A stretch of 32,500 nucleotides of DNA from Anaeromyces robustus. Taxonomy: Eukaryota; Neocallimastigomycota; Neocallimastigomycetes; Neocallimastigales; Neocallimastigaceae. A program made the translations under genes and the position numbers. The stretch is from positions 1 to 32,500 of the forward strand of contig MCFG01000407.1 in assembly GCA_002104895.1 (NCBI GenBank), written 5' to 3'. Below, in pieces: positions 1-8,910 of this stretch (position 1 is its first letter; each line of letters starts with the position of its first letter). The notes beneath the pieces are model-generated. The model was not told the DNA's origin and ran no database searches. It worked only from the letters and a program-made list of their open reading frames with translations.

Positions 1-503
1 TCTATTTCATATGGTAATCCATATATATGATCATTAAGATATCCATCTTTAACAATTTTTTCATCATTACTTTCTTGACTTGATTTTTTATTATCACTTG
101 TCAAATCCATATAATATTTATGATATTTTCTTTCATGAAAAACATTGATAAGATATTGACTTTCTAATTTTTCAACTTCACCAAATAAAAATTTATCATC
201 CAATATGAACATATCATAAATGGATTTTTCTTTTAATTTTAACTGTTCAACAACATACTTAGTATAGTCTTCATATTTTGTTATATTTTCTGGTGGATAT
301 GAAAATTCAATTCTAGTGTTTGGATATAATAAATTTTCATTTATTATTGTTGAATATTTTTCTAAATTTAGATTATTTAATATATTTGAATTCGGTCTTT
401 CCAATAGAATTCGAATCTTATCCTCAGATTTTACAAGTTTAGAGAAAAATAAAAATATATATATAATACTTATATAAAAAATATTATTATTTATATATTT
501 CAT
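1..503 (-). CDS. SBP-like ectodomain of a class C-like 7TM receptor, N-terminal part (cut by window edge)
   Basis: The first 167 codons are visible; the gene runs off the left edge. Translated from the ATG at 503-501, it opens with a hydrophobic signal peptide (about residues 8-25, likely cleavage after LVKS) followed by an ectodomain. The ectodomain is collinear with the two complete receptors in this window: a first strand with ILLERP (ILFDRP in the 13916-16689 gene), then DMFILDDKFLFG (residues 97-108), YYMDLT, and DGYLNDHIYGLPYEI at 153-167. In bacterial solute-binding proteins of the extracellular family 1 type, this G-x-x-Y-x-L-P stretch precedes the ligand-cleft strand. By homology with its neighbours I infer that a 7-helix domain lies beyond the window. 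The start is supported by the signal peptide directly after it. A 15-base T run touches the ATG on the upstream side. No stop or frameshift is seen in the visible part. Confidence 0.85.
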   Translation of the reverse strand, partial: MKYINNNIFYISIIYIFLFFSKLVKSEDKIRILLERPNSNILNNLNLEKYSTIINENLLYPNTRIEFSYPPENITKYEDYTKYVVEQLKLKEKSIYDMFILDDKFLFGEVEKLESQYLINVFHERKYHKYYMDLTSDNKKSSQESNDEKIVKDGYLNDHIYGLPYEI

Positions 504-2683
504 TTTTTTTTTTTTTTATATTAGTATTTTAATATATTTTAATTTTATTTTATAATTATAATATTTATTTTATATATATAATAATAATTTAATTTTTAAT
601 AATTTATAATAATTTAAATACTATTATATTAGTATTGACATTTAAATATTTTTTTTTCTGTTATATTTAATATTATATATATTTTTAATTCATCCTTTAA
701 TTTATTTTAAATTTTATTATTTATTTATTTTTTTTTTATTTATTTATTATTTTATTTATTTATTTATTTATAATTTTATTCATTCCATTTTAATTTATTT
801 TATTTTTTATTATTTTATTTATATATATATAACTTTATTATTTTTGGTTGTGAAAGAAAAAAAAAAAAAGTTCACTTTTAAAGATTTTTTTTATCCTTTT
901 ATATAAAGTTCAATACATTTCATATAATATATACTAAATATATTAAATATTATAAAATTAAAGATTTAAAGATTATATTTAATCTATAATATATTTGATA
1001 ATTGATATTAATAAATTAAAAAATAATAAATATTATTTGGAAAAAAAAAATATTCTATTGTTATTTTTTTATAAATAATTTATATGTTATTTGTATATTT
1101 GTATATAAATTATATTGTTTAATAATAATAATTATTTAATACACTATCTGTTTAAACTACTTTATATATAATATATATTATTAATTATAATAATATAAAA
1201 ATATAATAATATAATAAAAAAAAAATTTTTTTTTTTTGTGTTTTAAATCATTTTAATTTAACTAATTAATTTCAATTTTTTAATATAAACTTTATTTTAT
1301 AATTATTTTTCAAGAATTTACTATTATTTACAATAACAATAATAATAATAATAAAAAAAAAATAATAAAAAATTTATTTTAAATTATTATTACTAAACAA
1401 TGAAAACGTAAAACAAAAAAAAAAATAATAATAATAATAATAATTTTAATATTTGAGAATTTTAAATTGATAATAAATATAAATAAATATATTGAAACAT
1501 ATATTATATTATATTATATAATATAATATAATAATATAAATTTATATTCAAAAAATAAAGATAAATATAAATATATATTCATAAATATATTAACAATAAA
1601 TGATATTTATGTTCAAAATAACATAACTATTTATTTAATAATTATTAATAATATAGAAAATATATATTTGTTAATATAAAAAAAAAAAAACCGCTTTCTT
1701 TTTTAAATGATATTAGAAAGATAATTATTTGTGCGATGTTAAAAAAGGGAAAAGGGAAATACTATTTTCATGTTATCCATTTTATGATTATTAAATTTTC
1801 TTTTTTCTTTTTTTGATAATTTTATGGTCTAAAATGATATAAATATAAACTAAACTTTATTATAATTTTACCATTAATAATGATAAATTTTTGTTAAAAT
1901 AATATAATATCGTTATAATATAATATAATAAGTTTTATAATAAAACTGTTCCATATAACTTTATTAAATATTTAGCCAATATTAACTTATTTTATAAATT
2001 TTCATATTTAATAAAATTATTAAGATTTTGAGAAAAATTGAAACATTTTTAATAATAATTTATATATTTAAAATAAATAATTAAATACATGAAAAACCTT
2101 TATTTTATTTTATTTTTGTTTTGGTTTATTAGGCTTATATGAATATATTTATAATTATATAAGTTTTTTTTTTTTTTTGATATTTAACTTAATAATATTT
2201 AATAATAAAATTAGTATAATATTATTTATTAATAATTAATTATTAATTATAAAATAATGACTTGTCTTTTTTTCTTGGTTTTCTTTTATCCATTTATTAT
2301 TATTGTTAAATTATTCCATATTATTAAAAAAGTTTTTCCATTTTATGTTCCATAATTTAAATTTAAATTGTTATATTTATTAAAGTTTATTTATTTATTA
2401 TGAATATATTGTATAAATATAATTTTTATATGTTTTAATAAAAATACAGAAAATATTTATTAAATAAAGGTTGCACAAATTTATTTTTTTTAATTTAATA
2501 AGAAAGAAATTTATTTTATTTCAACAATATTAAATAATTTTTTAATTAATTATTATTTATTTTTTTATTTATTAATTTATTTATTTATTTAAATATAAAA
2601 TATTATTAAATCATTCTATTTTTTTTTTATATTCTATTAAACTATGTATTATTATTTATTATTATTAATTGATAGTAATATTT

Positions 2684-2915
2684 ATTTATTATGCTTATTA
2701 GTATATTTTTTCAATAATTATCTTTTAATTATTTATTATGTTTATTAGTAGTATATTTTATATTTTAATTATTTATTATGCTTATTAGTATTTTTTTTAT
2801 CAATCATTAATTTTTTAATTATTTATTATGCTTATTAGTATTTTTTTTATCAATCATTAATTTTTTAATTATTTATTATGCTTATTAGTATATTTTTTTT
2901 TAATAATTATTAATT
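2684..2915. repeat. Minisatellite, about 50 bp x 5
   Basis: The 20-mer ATTTATTATGCTTATTAGTA recurs at 2684, 2731 (one mismatch), 2771, 2821 and 2871. Spacing is 47, 40, 50 and 50 bp. The third and fourth units are nearly identical over their full length, including the TATCAATCATTAA segment, so the last expansion looks recent. Confidence 0.8.
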
Positions 2916-4524
2916 TTTAATTTTTTATATGTTTTTTTTCAATAATTTTTTTATTTAATTTTTTTTTTTATGTTTTTTCAATAATATTTTTTTTTATTAT
3001 TTATTTAATTCTTTATTTCACTTCAATTTCTTTATTGATTTTGTTTCCCTATTTCCTTATTATGGTTATTTAATTTAATTACTTGGTTATTATTATTTTT
3101 TTATTAAGTTTTTTTAATTCTCTTCATTTAGTTTCATTCATTATTTTATCTCACTTTTATACAAAAAAGTATTAATTAAATTTTTATTTATTTTTGGAAC
3201 ACAAAATTTTTTTACTTTTTTTTCTATTTTTCTTTTCCTTACTTTTTTTTTTTTTTTGTCTCTATAATAAAAGTTAAATAAATATATAAATGACTAAATA
3301 TATAAATAAATATTATTGATTAATTATTATTTTATTAATAAAAAAAAATATTTTATATACTTTATTTATAATATTTTTTTTTTACTAGAATACAAAAATT
3401 ATATTATAAAACAAATCTCTAAATTTATACCCTAAAAAATAATATTATAATGTTACAAAGTACATAATAAATTATAATATATATTATATATATTATAGGA
3501 TTTTAATGTAATAAATATATAAATTTACTTGTATTATAGATAATATTAAGATAATAATAATTTAAATAAAATTTAGAAATAATTAATATTAAATAATATT
3601 AAATATTATTAATGGTTACATTATATATATTTAGAATTTATAATATATTTTTTTTTTCCTTCTTATTTTCTTTTTTCTTTTTTCTTTTTCTTTTTCTTTA
3701 ATTAAACCATATTTATACATTCTTTCTTTTTGTTAATTTGTTCATTGTTTATAAAAAAAAAAATTTTTTTTTCTTTTTTGAATATATATATTTAAATAAC
3801 GATTTTATAATTTTTTTCTGTTCTTTTATTTCCTAAAAATAATGACTTTTTAATTAAAAAGCAAAATAATTACAAAAAAATTATTATTTATTTTAATTAT
3901 AATATTAGAACGTTAATAAATTAATTAATTAATTAATTAATAAATTAATTAATAAGAATAATTACTATTTTATTCATTGTGAAAATCATCATTATTAATG
4001 TTATTATTTCTATTTATTATCCATCATGTATATCCATTTATCTATATTATCTATATATTATATATTTATTATTTTTTTTCTTCATAATTTTTAATTATTT
4101 AAAAAAAAATCATTTCATTTAAAAATATATAATATATATAATATTTTCAAAAACTTTTTTATTTATAATAAATAAATATTAGAAAACCAATAAAAAGTGT
4201 ATTCTCTTTCTAGTCTAAGGGAAAAAAAATAATATTAAATTATAAATATTAATATTTAATAAATTTAATTTTAAATTTTCCTTTAATTTTGGAAATTTTT
4301 TCTTTCCTTTTAAAATTGTCAAAGTTATTCCTTTTTACAGGAAAATTTTATCCAATTTTAAAAAATTGAAAAAATTTATTTCAATATAAAATTCAATTTA
4401 AAGTGAAACAATTTATATCGTTATAAAACACTCAAAACCATAAAAAATAATATTTTTATGAGAATATTTTACAGATACTCAAACAGACATACTTTTTTTT
4501 TTTTTTAGTAAGCTAAAAAAATTA

Positions 4525-4567
4525 TGCAATATACGTTCGAAGATTCGAAGATTCACGTATTCTGCAA
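4525..4567. repeat. Imperfect inverted repeat around a duplicated octamer
   Basis: Left arm TGCAATATACGT and right arm ACGTATTCTGCA are imperfect reverse complements. The loop contains TCGAAGAT twice in tandem. It lies in a patch less AT-rich than its surroundings. It could be a protein-binding site or a relic; no function is assigned. Confidence 0.4.
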
Positions 4568-4838
4568 TTCACACTACTTATCACATTTTCTGTGTTTTCA
4601 TCGTTACGAGAACCAAAAGATTCCTTGTTAAAAGTTGTTTTAAAATTATTTAAAAAAATTTTAGACAAATAAATACAAAAAGTTTTATTTAAAAAAAAGG
4701 CCTTTTTTAAAAAAATATTTTTAAAAATCTATCCCCTGATAGTTTCAAAAGCATAAATTCTAAAAAAATAATTTTTTTAAAAAATATATTAATATTTAAT
4801 AAATAATAAAAAAAATAGTAATAAATTACGAACAATTA

Positions 4839-4885
<47 letters not shown>

Positions 4886-5092
4886 TTCTTTTTTTTATAA
4901 TAATAAAATGACTTTGTATATATAGGTGTATATTTTTATTGATATATTTTTTCTATATATGGAATAAAACTCACTTTCCTTTTTAAGAAAAATTATATCT
5001 TTAATCACCATATTTATCCTTTTGATAGGAAATTAAAATTTTTAATTGATAACCAAAAATGGTAAATATTTGATGATTATAATACATAAGGT

Positions 5093-5103
5093 CTCTGGTT
5101 CGA
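5093..5103. repeat. Left 11-bp direct repeat, candidate target duplication of the foldback-like element
   Basis: CTCTGGTTCGA here is identical, and in the same orientation, to 6580-6590, while the repeat arms between them are inverted. That is expected for a target-site duplication and not for part of the inverted arms. It contains the GGTTCGA heptamer found in tRNA T-loops and B boxes. Confidence 0.55.
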
Positions 5104-5107
5104 ATGT

Positions 5108-5192
5108 GTTGCATTTCGCAATGTTGCATTTCGCAATGTTGCATTTCGCAATATGATATGGGGCGCATATTAATTTTTGCAATGAGGCGCAT
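5108..5192 (-). repeat. Left block of 15-bp tandem repeats
   Basis: Three perfect units at 5108-5122, 5123-5137 and 5138-5152, then GGGGCGCAT at 5160-5168 and a decayed echo (TTTGCAAT then GAGGCGCAT) at 5176-5192. Each 15-mer contains TTGC and GCAA separated by five bases, so every unit can form a tiny hairpin. Orientation is opposite to the right-hand block at 6451-6573. Confidence 0.85.
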
Positions 5193-5316
5193 AAAAAACA
5201 AATAAAAAAATGAAAAATTTTTTAACACAAATTATGAAAGCCACGTTATGAAATAAAATAAAATAGAATTTAAAAAAATTAAATAAATAAATAAAAAATA
5301 TATATATAAATAAATG

Positions 5317-5621
5317 AATAGAAAATAAGGCCAGATCTGGTCATTATTCAATAGGTATCCCAACAATCTAACCAAGAGCGTCGAAGCTGACAATTCAGTA
5401 GGACAAGACAGTAGGTCACACGCATCTAATAATGATAATAACTTTCCAACTTGATTTAATTTAATAATATACACTATACCATATGAAGTAATTATAAATT
5501 ATTACTATCTATTAAATAATAAATTATTATTCTTTATTAGATTAAGTTTTAATATGTACAATTACTTTATAACATGTACTTTTTATATTAAATTTAAATA
5601 AAGTTTTCATTATTTTATTGC

Positions 5622-5660
<39 letters not shown>

Positions 5661-5668
5661 GAAAATAA
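5317..5668 (+). mobile_element. Short poly(A)-tailed retroelement with 12-bp target-site duplication
   Basis: The element runs from GGCCAGATCTGG at 5329 to a run of about 34 A ending at 5656. It is flanked by the direct repeat AATAGAAAATAA at 5317-5328 and 5657-5668, the hallmark of LINE-type retrotransposition. The first 110 bases are much richer in G/C than the surroundings; the 3' half is AT-rich. A segment at about 5381-5430 (CGAAGCTGAC, TTCAGTA, CACAC in order) matches 6907-6955 in the outer retroelement, so the two are related. It is about 328 bases long with no protein frame, which suggests a SINE or a truncated LINE tail. It sits inside the foldback-like element and is therefore the younger insertion. 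Confidence 0.65.
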
Positions 5669-6450
5669 ACAAATAAATAAATAAATATTTCTTTTCTTAT
5701 TAATTACTTACAAAAAAAAAATAAAGTAAAAAAATTAAAAAAAAAAAAGCTTATTATAAAATTAAATATATTTATATAATTTTTTTGATAAATGAATAAT
5801 AATAAATAAAATAAAAGATAATAAATAATATAACAGTATTATATATGTATTTTTATTAAAAAGACGATAACAAATAATAAATAAAAAAAATAATATAAAT
5901 TTTAGAATAAAGAAAAGAAACAAATAAATAAATAAATATTTTTTTATTAATTACTTATTTACAAAAAAAAATATAAAAATAAAAATTCATTATAAAATTA
6001 AATATTTTTATAAAATTATTTTGATTTGAAATATTAAAAAAAAAATTCAATATTATTAAAATATTAAATAAAAAATATAATTATAAAAAAATATTCAAAA
6101 AATATTCAATATTATTAAATTATTAAATAAAAAAAATATTCAAAAAATATTCAATATTAATTAAATAAAAAATAATGAAGAAATATTCAATATTATTAAA
6201 TTATTAAATAAAAAAAATATTGAAGAAATATTCAATATCATTAAATAAAAAAAAAATAATGAAGAAATATTCAATATCATTAAATAAAAAAAATAAATAA
6301 AATATTATTAAAATACTAAAAAAAATTCAATATTAAAAAAATATTTAATATTATTAAATCATTAAATAAAAATATTATTAACTAAAAAAAAATTATTAAA
6401 TAAATAATTCTTTATATTATATTTTTATTTATTTAATTATTTATACAATT
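5669..6450. repeat. AT-rich tandem repeat array inside the foldback-like element
   Basis: Irregular repeats of units such as AAATATTCAATATTATTAAA, separated by A-runs, are clearest between about 6030 and 6380. There is also a duplicated block containing CAAATAAATAAATAAATATT near 5669 and 5920. No protein frame is visible. Confidence 0.55.
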
Positions 6451-6573
6451 ATGCACCCCATTGCGAAATGCAACATTGCGAATTGCAACATTGCGAAATG
6501 CAACCTACAAATCTTTGTCATGCGCCCCATTGCGAAATGCAACATTGCGAAATGCAACATTGCGAAATGCAAC
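6451..6573 (+). repeat. Right block of 15-bp tandem repeats in a 69-bp higher-order unit
   Basis: Units ATTGCGAAATGCAAC lie at 6460, 6475 (one change), 6490, 6529, 6544 and 6559. Each set of three is preceded by ATGCACCCC (6451) or ATGCGCCCC (6520), giving a 69-bp super-repeat. Because the period is a multiple of three, all frames show repeated pentapeptides, but no start, splice or length argument supports coding. Confidence 0.9.
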
Positions 6574-7018
6574 TCTCCCCTCTGGTTCGACCCCGCGGGT
6601 CTGATGTTTCCTCTATGTGGGTTTTTCATCAGGACTTGTTCGACCGCCAGGTTAAGTATTGTCCTTCCTTAATTATACCAAACTTCTTAATTTAATAATT
6701 TATTGTACTGCCTGACACTTATAGTCTTTAATATTGTTTCTTTGAGAAAATCCAACCTGTACCAATCAATAACGTAGAATAACCAAGTGAATTATAATCA
6801 CGTGACCATTGGGCTTTTCATCAGCCTTGTTTGAGGTTTGTCGGGCACCGAGAATGTGTGGCTTGCGGATATAAATTCAGCAATTATTGTACATGATTGG
6901 GAAAGCCGAAGCTGACTTTCAGTATGGCAGTCCATGAGGGACACACTACCACCTAATTATTAGGGAGTGGGCTTACTGCTTCACATTAGGGAAGGTCAAA
7001 GAAGCATACCCCGGTCAT

Positions 7019-7064
<46 letters not shown>

Positions 7065-7099
7065 ATTATAAATTTCATTTGTTATATTAATTATATTAT

Positions 7100-7430
7100 T
7101 ATTATTATTATAATTATTAATATTAATATTAATATTAAATATTATAGTTATTATTATTAATAATGGAAGTAAAAATAACTAGTTGTAACTTTATGTATTT
7201 CAAATATTTTGTTTTATTTTATTTTATTTTTTTTAATTTTAATAATAATGATAATATTAAATATATTATTATTATTATTATTAATATTATAGTTATAATT
7301 ATTAATAGTGGAAGTAAAAGTAACGGGCCTCGACGAAGGACGTGGATAGCTCCGTTTCCTAGCTGTAACTTTATGTATTTCAAATATTTTATTTAATTTT
7401 TTTTTTACTAATAATTTTTAATAATGATAA
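7100..7430. repeat. Tandem duplication of about 150 bp, second copy with a 35-bp GC-rich insertion
   Basis: Copy 1 (about 7120-7252) and copy 2 (about 7258-7430) share the order ATT repeats, TGGAAGTAAAARTAAC, TAGYTGTAACTTTATGTATT and CAAATATTTT, then an ATT-rich tail. Copy 2 carries an extra 35 bases (7325-7359, starting GGGCCTCGACGAAGG) exactly between the TAAC and TAG of copy 1. The insert is strongly GC-rich in this setting and has no obvious terminal repeat. Confidence 0.7.
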
Positions 7431-7974
7431 AAGTAGAAAAATAGTTTTCAGAGAGAATGTTATTATATATTCATTAATTGTTAGTTTCTTTTCTTAATAA
7501 TTATAATTCTTTTAATATTTTAATAATTAATTCTTTTAAAGATAATAAATTTTATTTTTGTTTACTAATATTCAATCTATAAGATTTAGTGTAATTTAAT
7601 ATTAATATTTTCAAATTTAGTTGTATATATTATCAATTAGCATAATATAAAGTTGAATTTTTTTTAAAAAAAAAAAAAAATTGATATTAAACCAAACCCT
7701 TAATTGAATTATACAATACAAATTATTAAAAATAGTCAATAAAATCTAATTTTTTTTTAAAAAATATTTAAAAAGTACCTTTTATTATTATATATTGTTT
7801 AAATATATATAAAATATTGTTAAAATATATGTAAACAATACATATAATCATTAAATTTATGTATAAAATAAATATATATCACATGATATAGAACAATAGA
7901 ATACTCTATAGATTTATGAAATGTAATGGTAGACAGGATGAAAATGTGAGATAAAGCGTAGTGACTCGTAGCAT
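7431..7974. other. AT-rich spacer with no gene seen
   Basis: Mostly A/T with short runs. A small imperfect inverted repeat (TATTGTTTAAATATAT against its reverse complement, about 7793-7842) and a more mixed-composition stretch at 7918-7974 leading into the hairpin at 7975 are the only notable content. No splice-supported coding frame is visible. Confidence 0.6.
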
Positions 7975-8058
7975 TGAGGACTAGTCGATAATAAAATAAA
8001 AAAAATTAAAACATATTACATTTTATTATCGACTAGTCCTCAGTTTTTTTTTTTTTTT
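7975..8058 (+). repeat. Perfect 23-bp inverted repeat (hairpin) followed by a T15 run
   Basis: The arm at 7975-7997 is exactly reverse-complementary to 8020-8042; the 22-base loop is A/T only. The arms include GAGGACTAGTCGATAAT, so this is not a chance A/T palindrome. One base after the right arm a run of 15 T begins (8044-8058). In RNA this would be a long hairpin with a U tail, similar to a polymerase III end or a small-RNA precursor. It could equally be a tiny foldback DNA element. No A or B box was recognised upstream. Confidence 0.75.
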
Positions 8059-8099
8059 ATATATAATTTAATCAATTTAAAAAAAGTAAATTATAATAT

Positions 8100-8226
8100 A
8101 TATATATATAAAAAAATTAAAATATTAATAACACTCACACTCACACTCACATATATAAATTCTTGTATAAAAATTTATATATTTATAAAAATGAATATAT
8201 AAATATTATTTTCTTTTATATTTTTT

Positions 8227-8263
<37 letters not shown>

Positions 8264-8910
8264 TGATAGTTTTTAAATTAGTTTTTATTTTTTATTTTTT
8301 TTTTTTATTTTTTATTTTTTATTTTTTTTTACTTTTTTTTTATTTTTTTATTTTTTTTATTTTTTTTTTTTATTTTTTTTACTACTATTATTACTACTAT
8401 TTTTATTATAATCTAGTTTTTTTTTTATTTCTAATTTTATTATTTTTTATTATTATTTTTATTATTTTTTATTATTATATTTTGTTTGTGTTTTGTTCTA
8501 TTTATTATTTTTTTATTTTTATATTTTTGTTTGTGTTTTGTTCTATTTATTATTTTTTTATTTTTATTTTTTTGTTTGTGTTTTGTTCTATTTATTATTT
8601 TTTTATTTTTATTTTTTTGTTTTGTTTTGCTTTATTTTATTATTTTATTATTATTTTTTTAATTTTATTTTTTTGTTTTGCTTTATTTTATTATTTTTTT
8701 AATTATTTTTTTAATTTTATTTTTTTGTTTTGTTTTTGTTTAATCTTTTATTTTTATTTTTATTTTTAATTTTTTTATTTGTATTTGTATTTGTTTTTTT
8801 TTGTTTGTTTGTTATTATTTTTTTTCCCTGTTTTTTTATTTATTTATATATTATAATTTGCTATAAACGAATTATTTTATTTGTTGGAAATTTTTTTATT
8901 TTTGAATTTT
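8100..8910. repeat. T-rich low-complexity region with a 45-bp minisatellite
   Basis: Downstream of the 8911-11277 receptor on the minus strand. It includes ACACTC repeats near 8133, TTTA repeats near 8222-8262, and three 45-bp copies beginning TTTGTTTGTGTTTTGTTCTA at 8481, 8526 and 8571 that decay to about 8760. The open frame across it encodes only Phe/Tyr/Leu-rich low complexity and I do not regard it as a gene. Confidence 0.75.

Larger units (their letters stand above)
504..5072. other. AT-rich intergenic spacer
   Basis: About 4.6 kb that is almost entirely A and T, with long homopolymer runs, TTAA and ATT microsatellites (for example TTA repeats at about 4841-4882) and no open frame that looks like protein. 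A five-copy minisatellite at 2684-2915 and a small inverted repeat at 4525-4567 are listed separately. The first few hundred bases must include the promoter of the truncated receptor, but I cannot point to a defined element. A slightly less AT-rich patch at about 4515-4640 has no coding signal on either strand. Confidence 0.7.
5104..6579. mobile_element. Foldback-like non-autonomous element with arms of 15-bp tandem repeats
   Basis: The left arm holds three exact tandem copies of GTTGCATTTCGCAAT (5108-5152), followed inward by GGGGCGCAT (5160-5168) and a degenerate second module (5176-5192). The right arm is the inverse: two modules, each ATGCRCCCC plus three copies of ATTGCGAAATGCAAC (6451-6504 and 6520-6573). 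The arms are flanked by an 11-bp direct repeat. The interior is AT-rich, contains a nested retroelement (5317-5668), and has no transposase frame. Inverted arms built of short tandem repeats recall foldback transposons, which is an analogy and not a family assignment. The terminal few bases outside the 15-mers differ between ends. Confidence 0.5.
5073..7071 (+). mobile_element. Poly(A)-tailed non-LTR retroelement (SINE/LINE 3'-end-like), interrupted by a later insertion
   Basis: A GC-richer body ends in a run of about 41 A (7022-7062). Directly after the tail lies ATGATTATAA (7062-7071), and the same 10-mer occurs at 5073-5082; I read these as target-site duplications. The element itself would be 5083-5103 plus 6591-7061, split by the foldback-like insertion at 5104-6590. 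Rejoining the flanks puts GGTTCGACCCC (6584-6594) near the 5' end, which fits the internal RNA polymerase III B-box consensus GGTTCGANNCC; no convincing A box or full tRNA fold is visible. No protein frame is seen, so this is a SINE or a 5'-truncated LINE. A 14-base motif GGGYTTTTCATCAG occurs twice in the body (6619-6632, 6811-6824). Confidence 0.55.

Noticed and set aside
5031-5110. Possible tRNA gene ending in GGTCTCTGGTTCGAAT
   Set aside because: The T-stem has no complementary 3' strand, there is no acceptor stem, and the GGTTCGA is part of an 11-bp direct repeat.
5232-5474. Minus-strand frame of 80 codons with mixed composition
   Set aside because: It lies across the 5' half of a poly(A)-tailed retroelement on the opposite strand and the neighbouring A/T repeat. 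The related element at 6907-6955 does not keep the frame.
6451-6573. CRISPR-like array of short repeats
   Set aside because: Units are directly adjacent, with no unique spacers, in a eukaryotic setting.
6441-6695. Pentapeptide-repeat proteins (CNIAK, MQHCE or LHFAM type)
   Set aside because: All three frames are open only because the DNA repeat is 15 bp long. The block is an arm of a mobile element and has an inverted partner.
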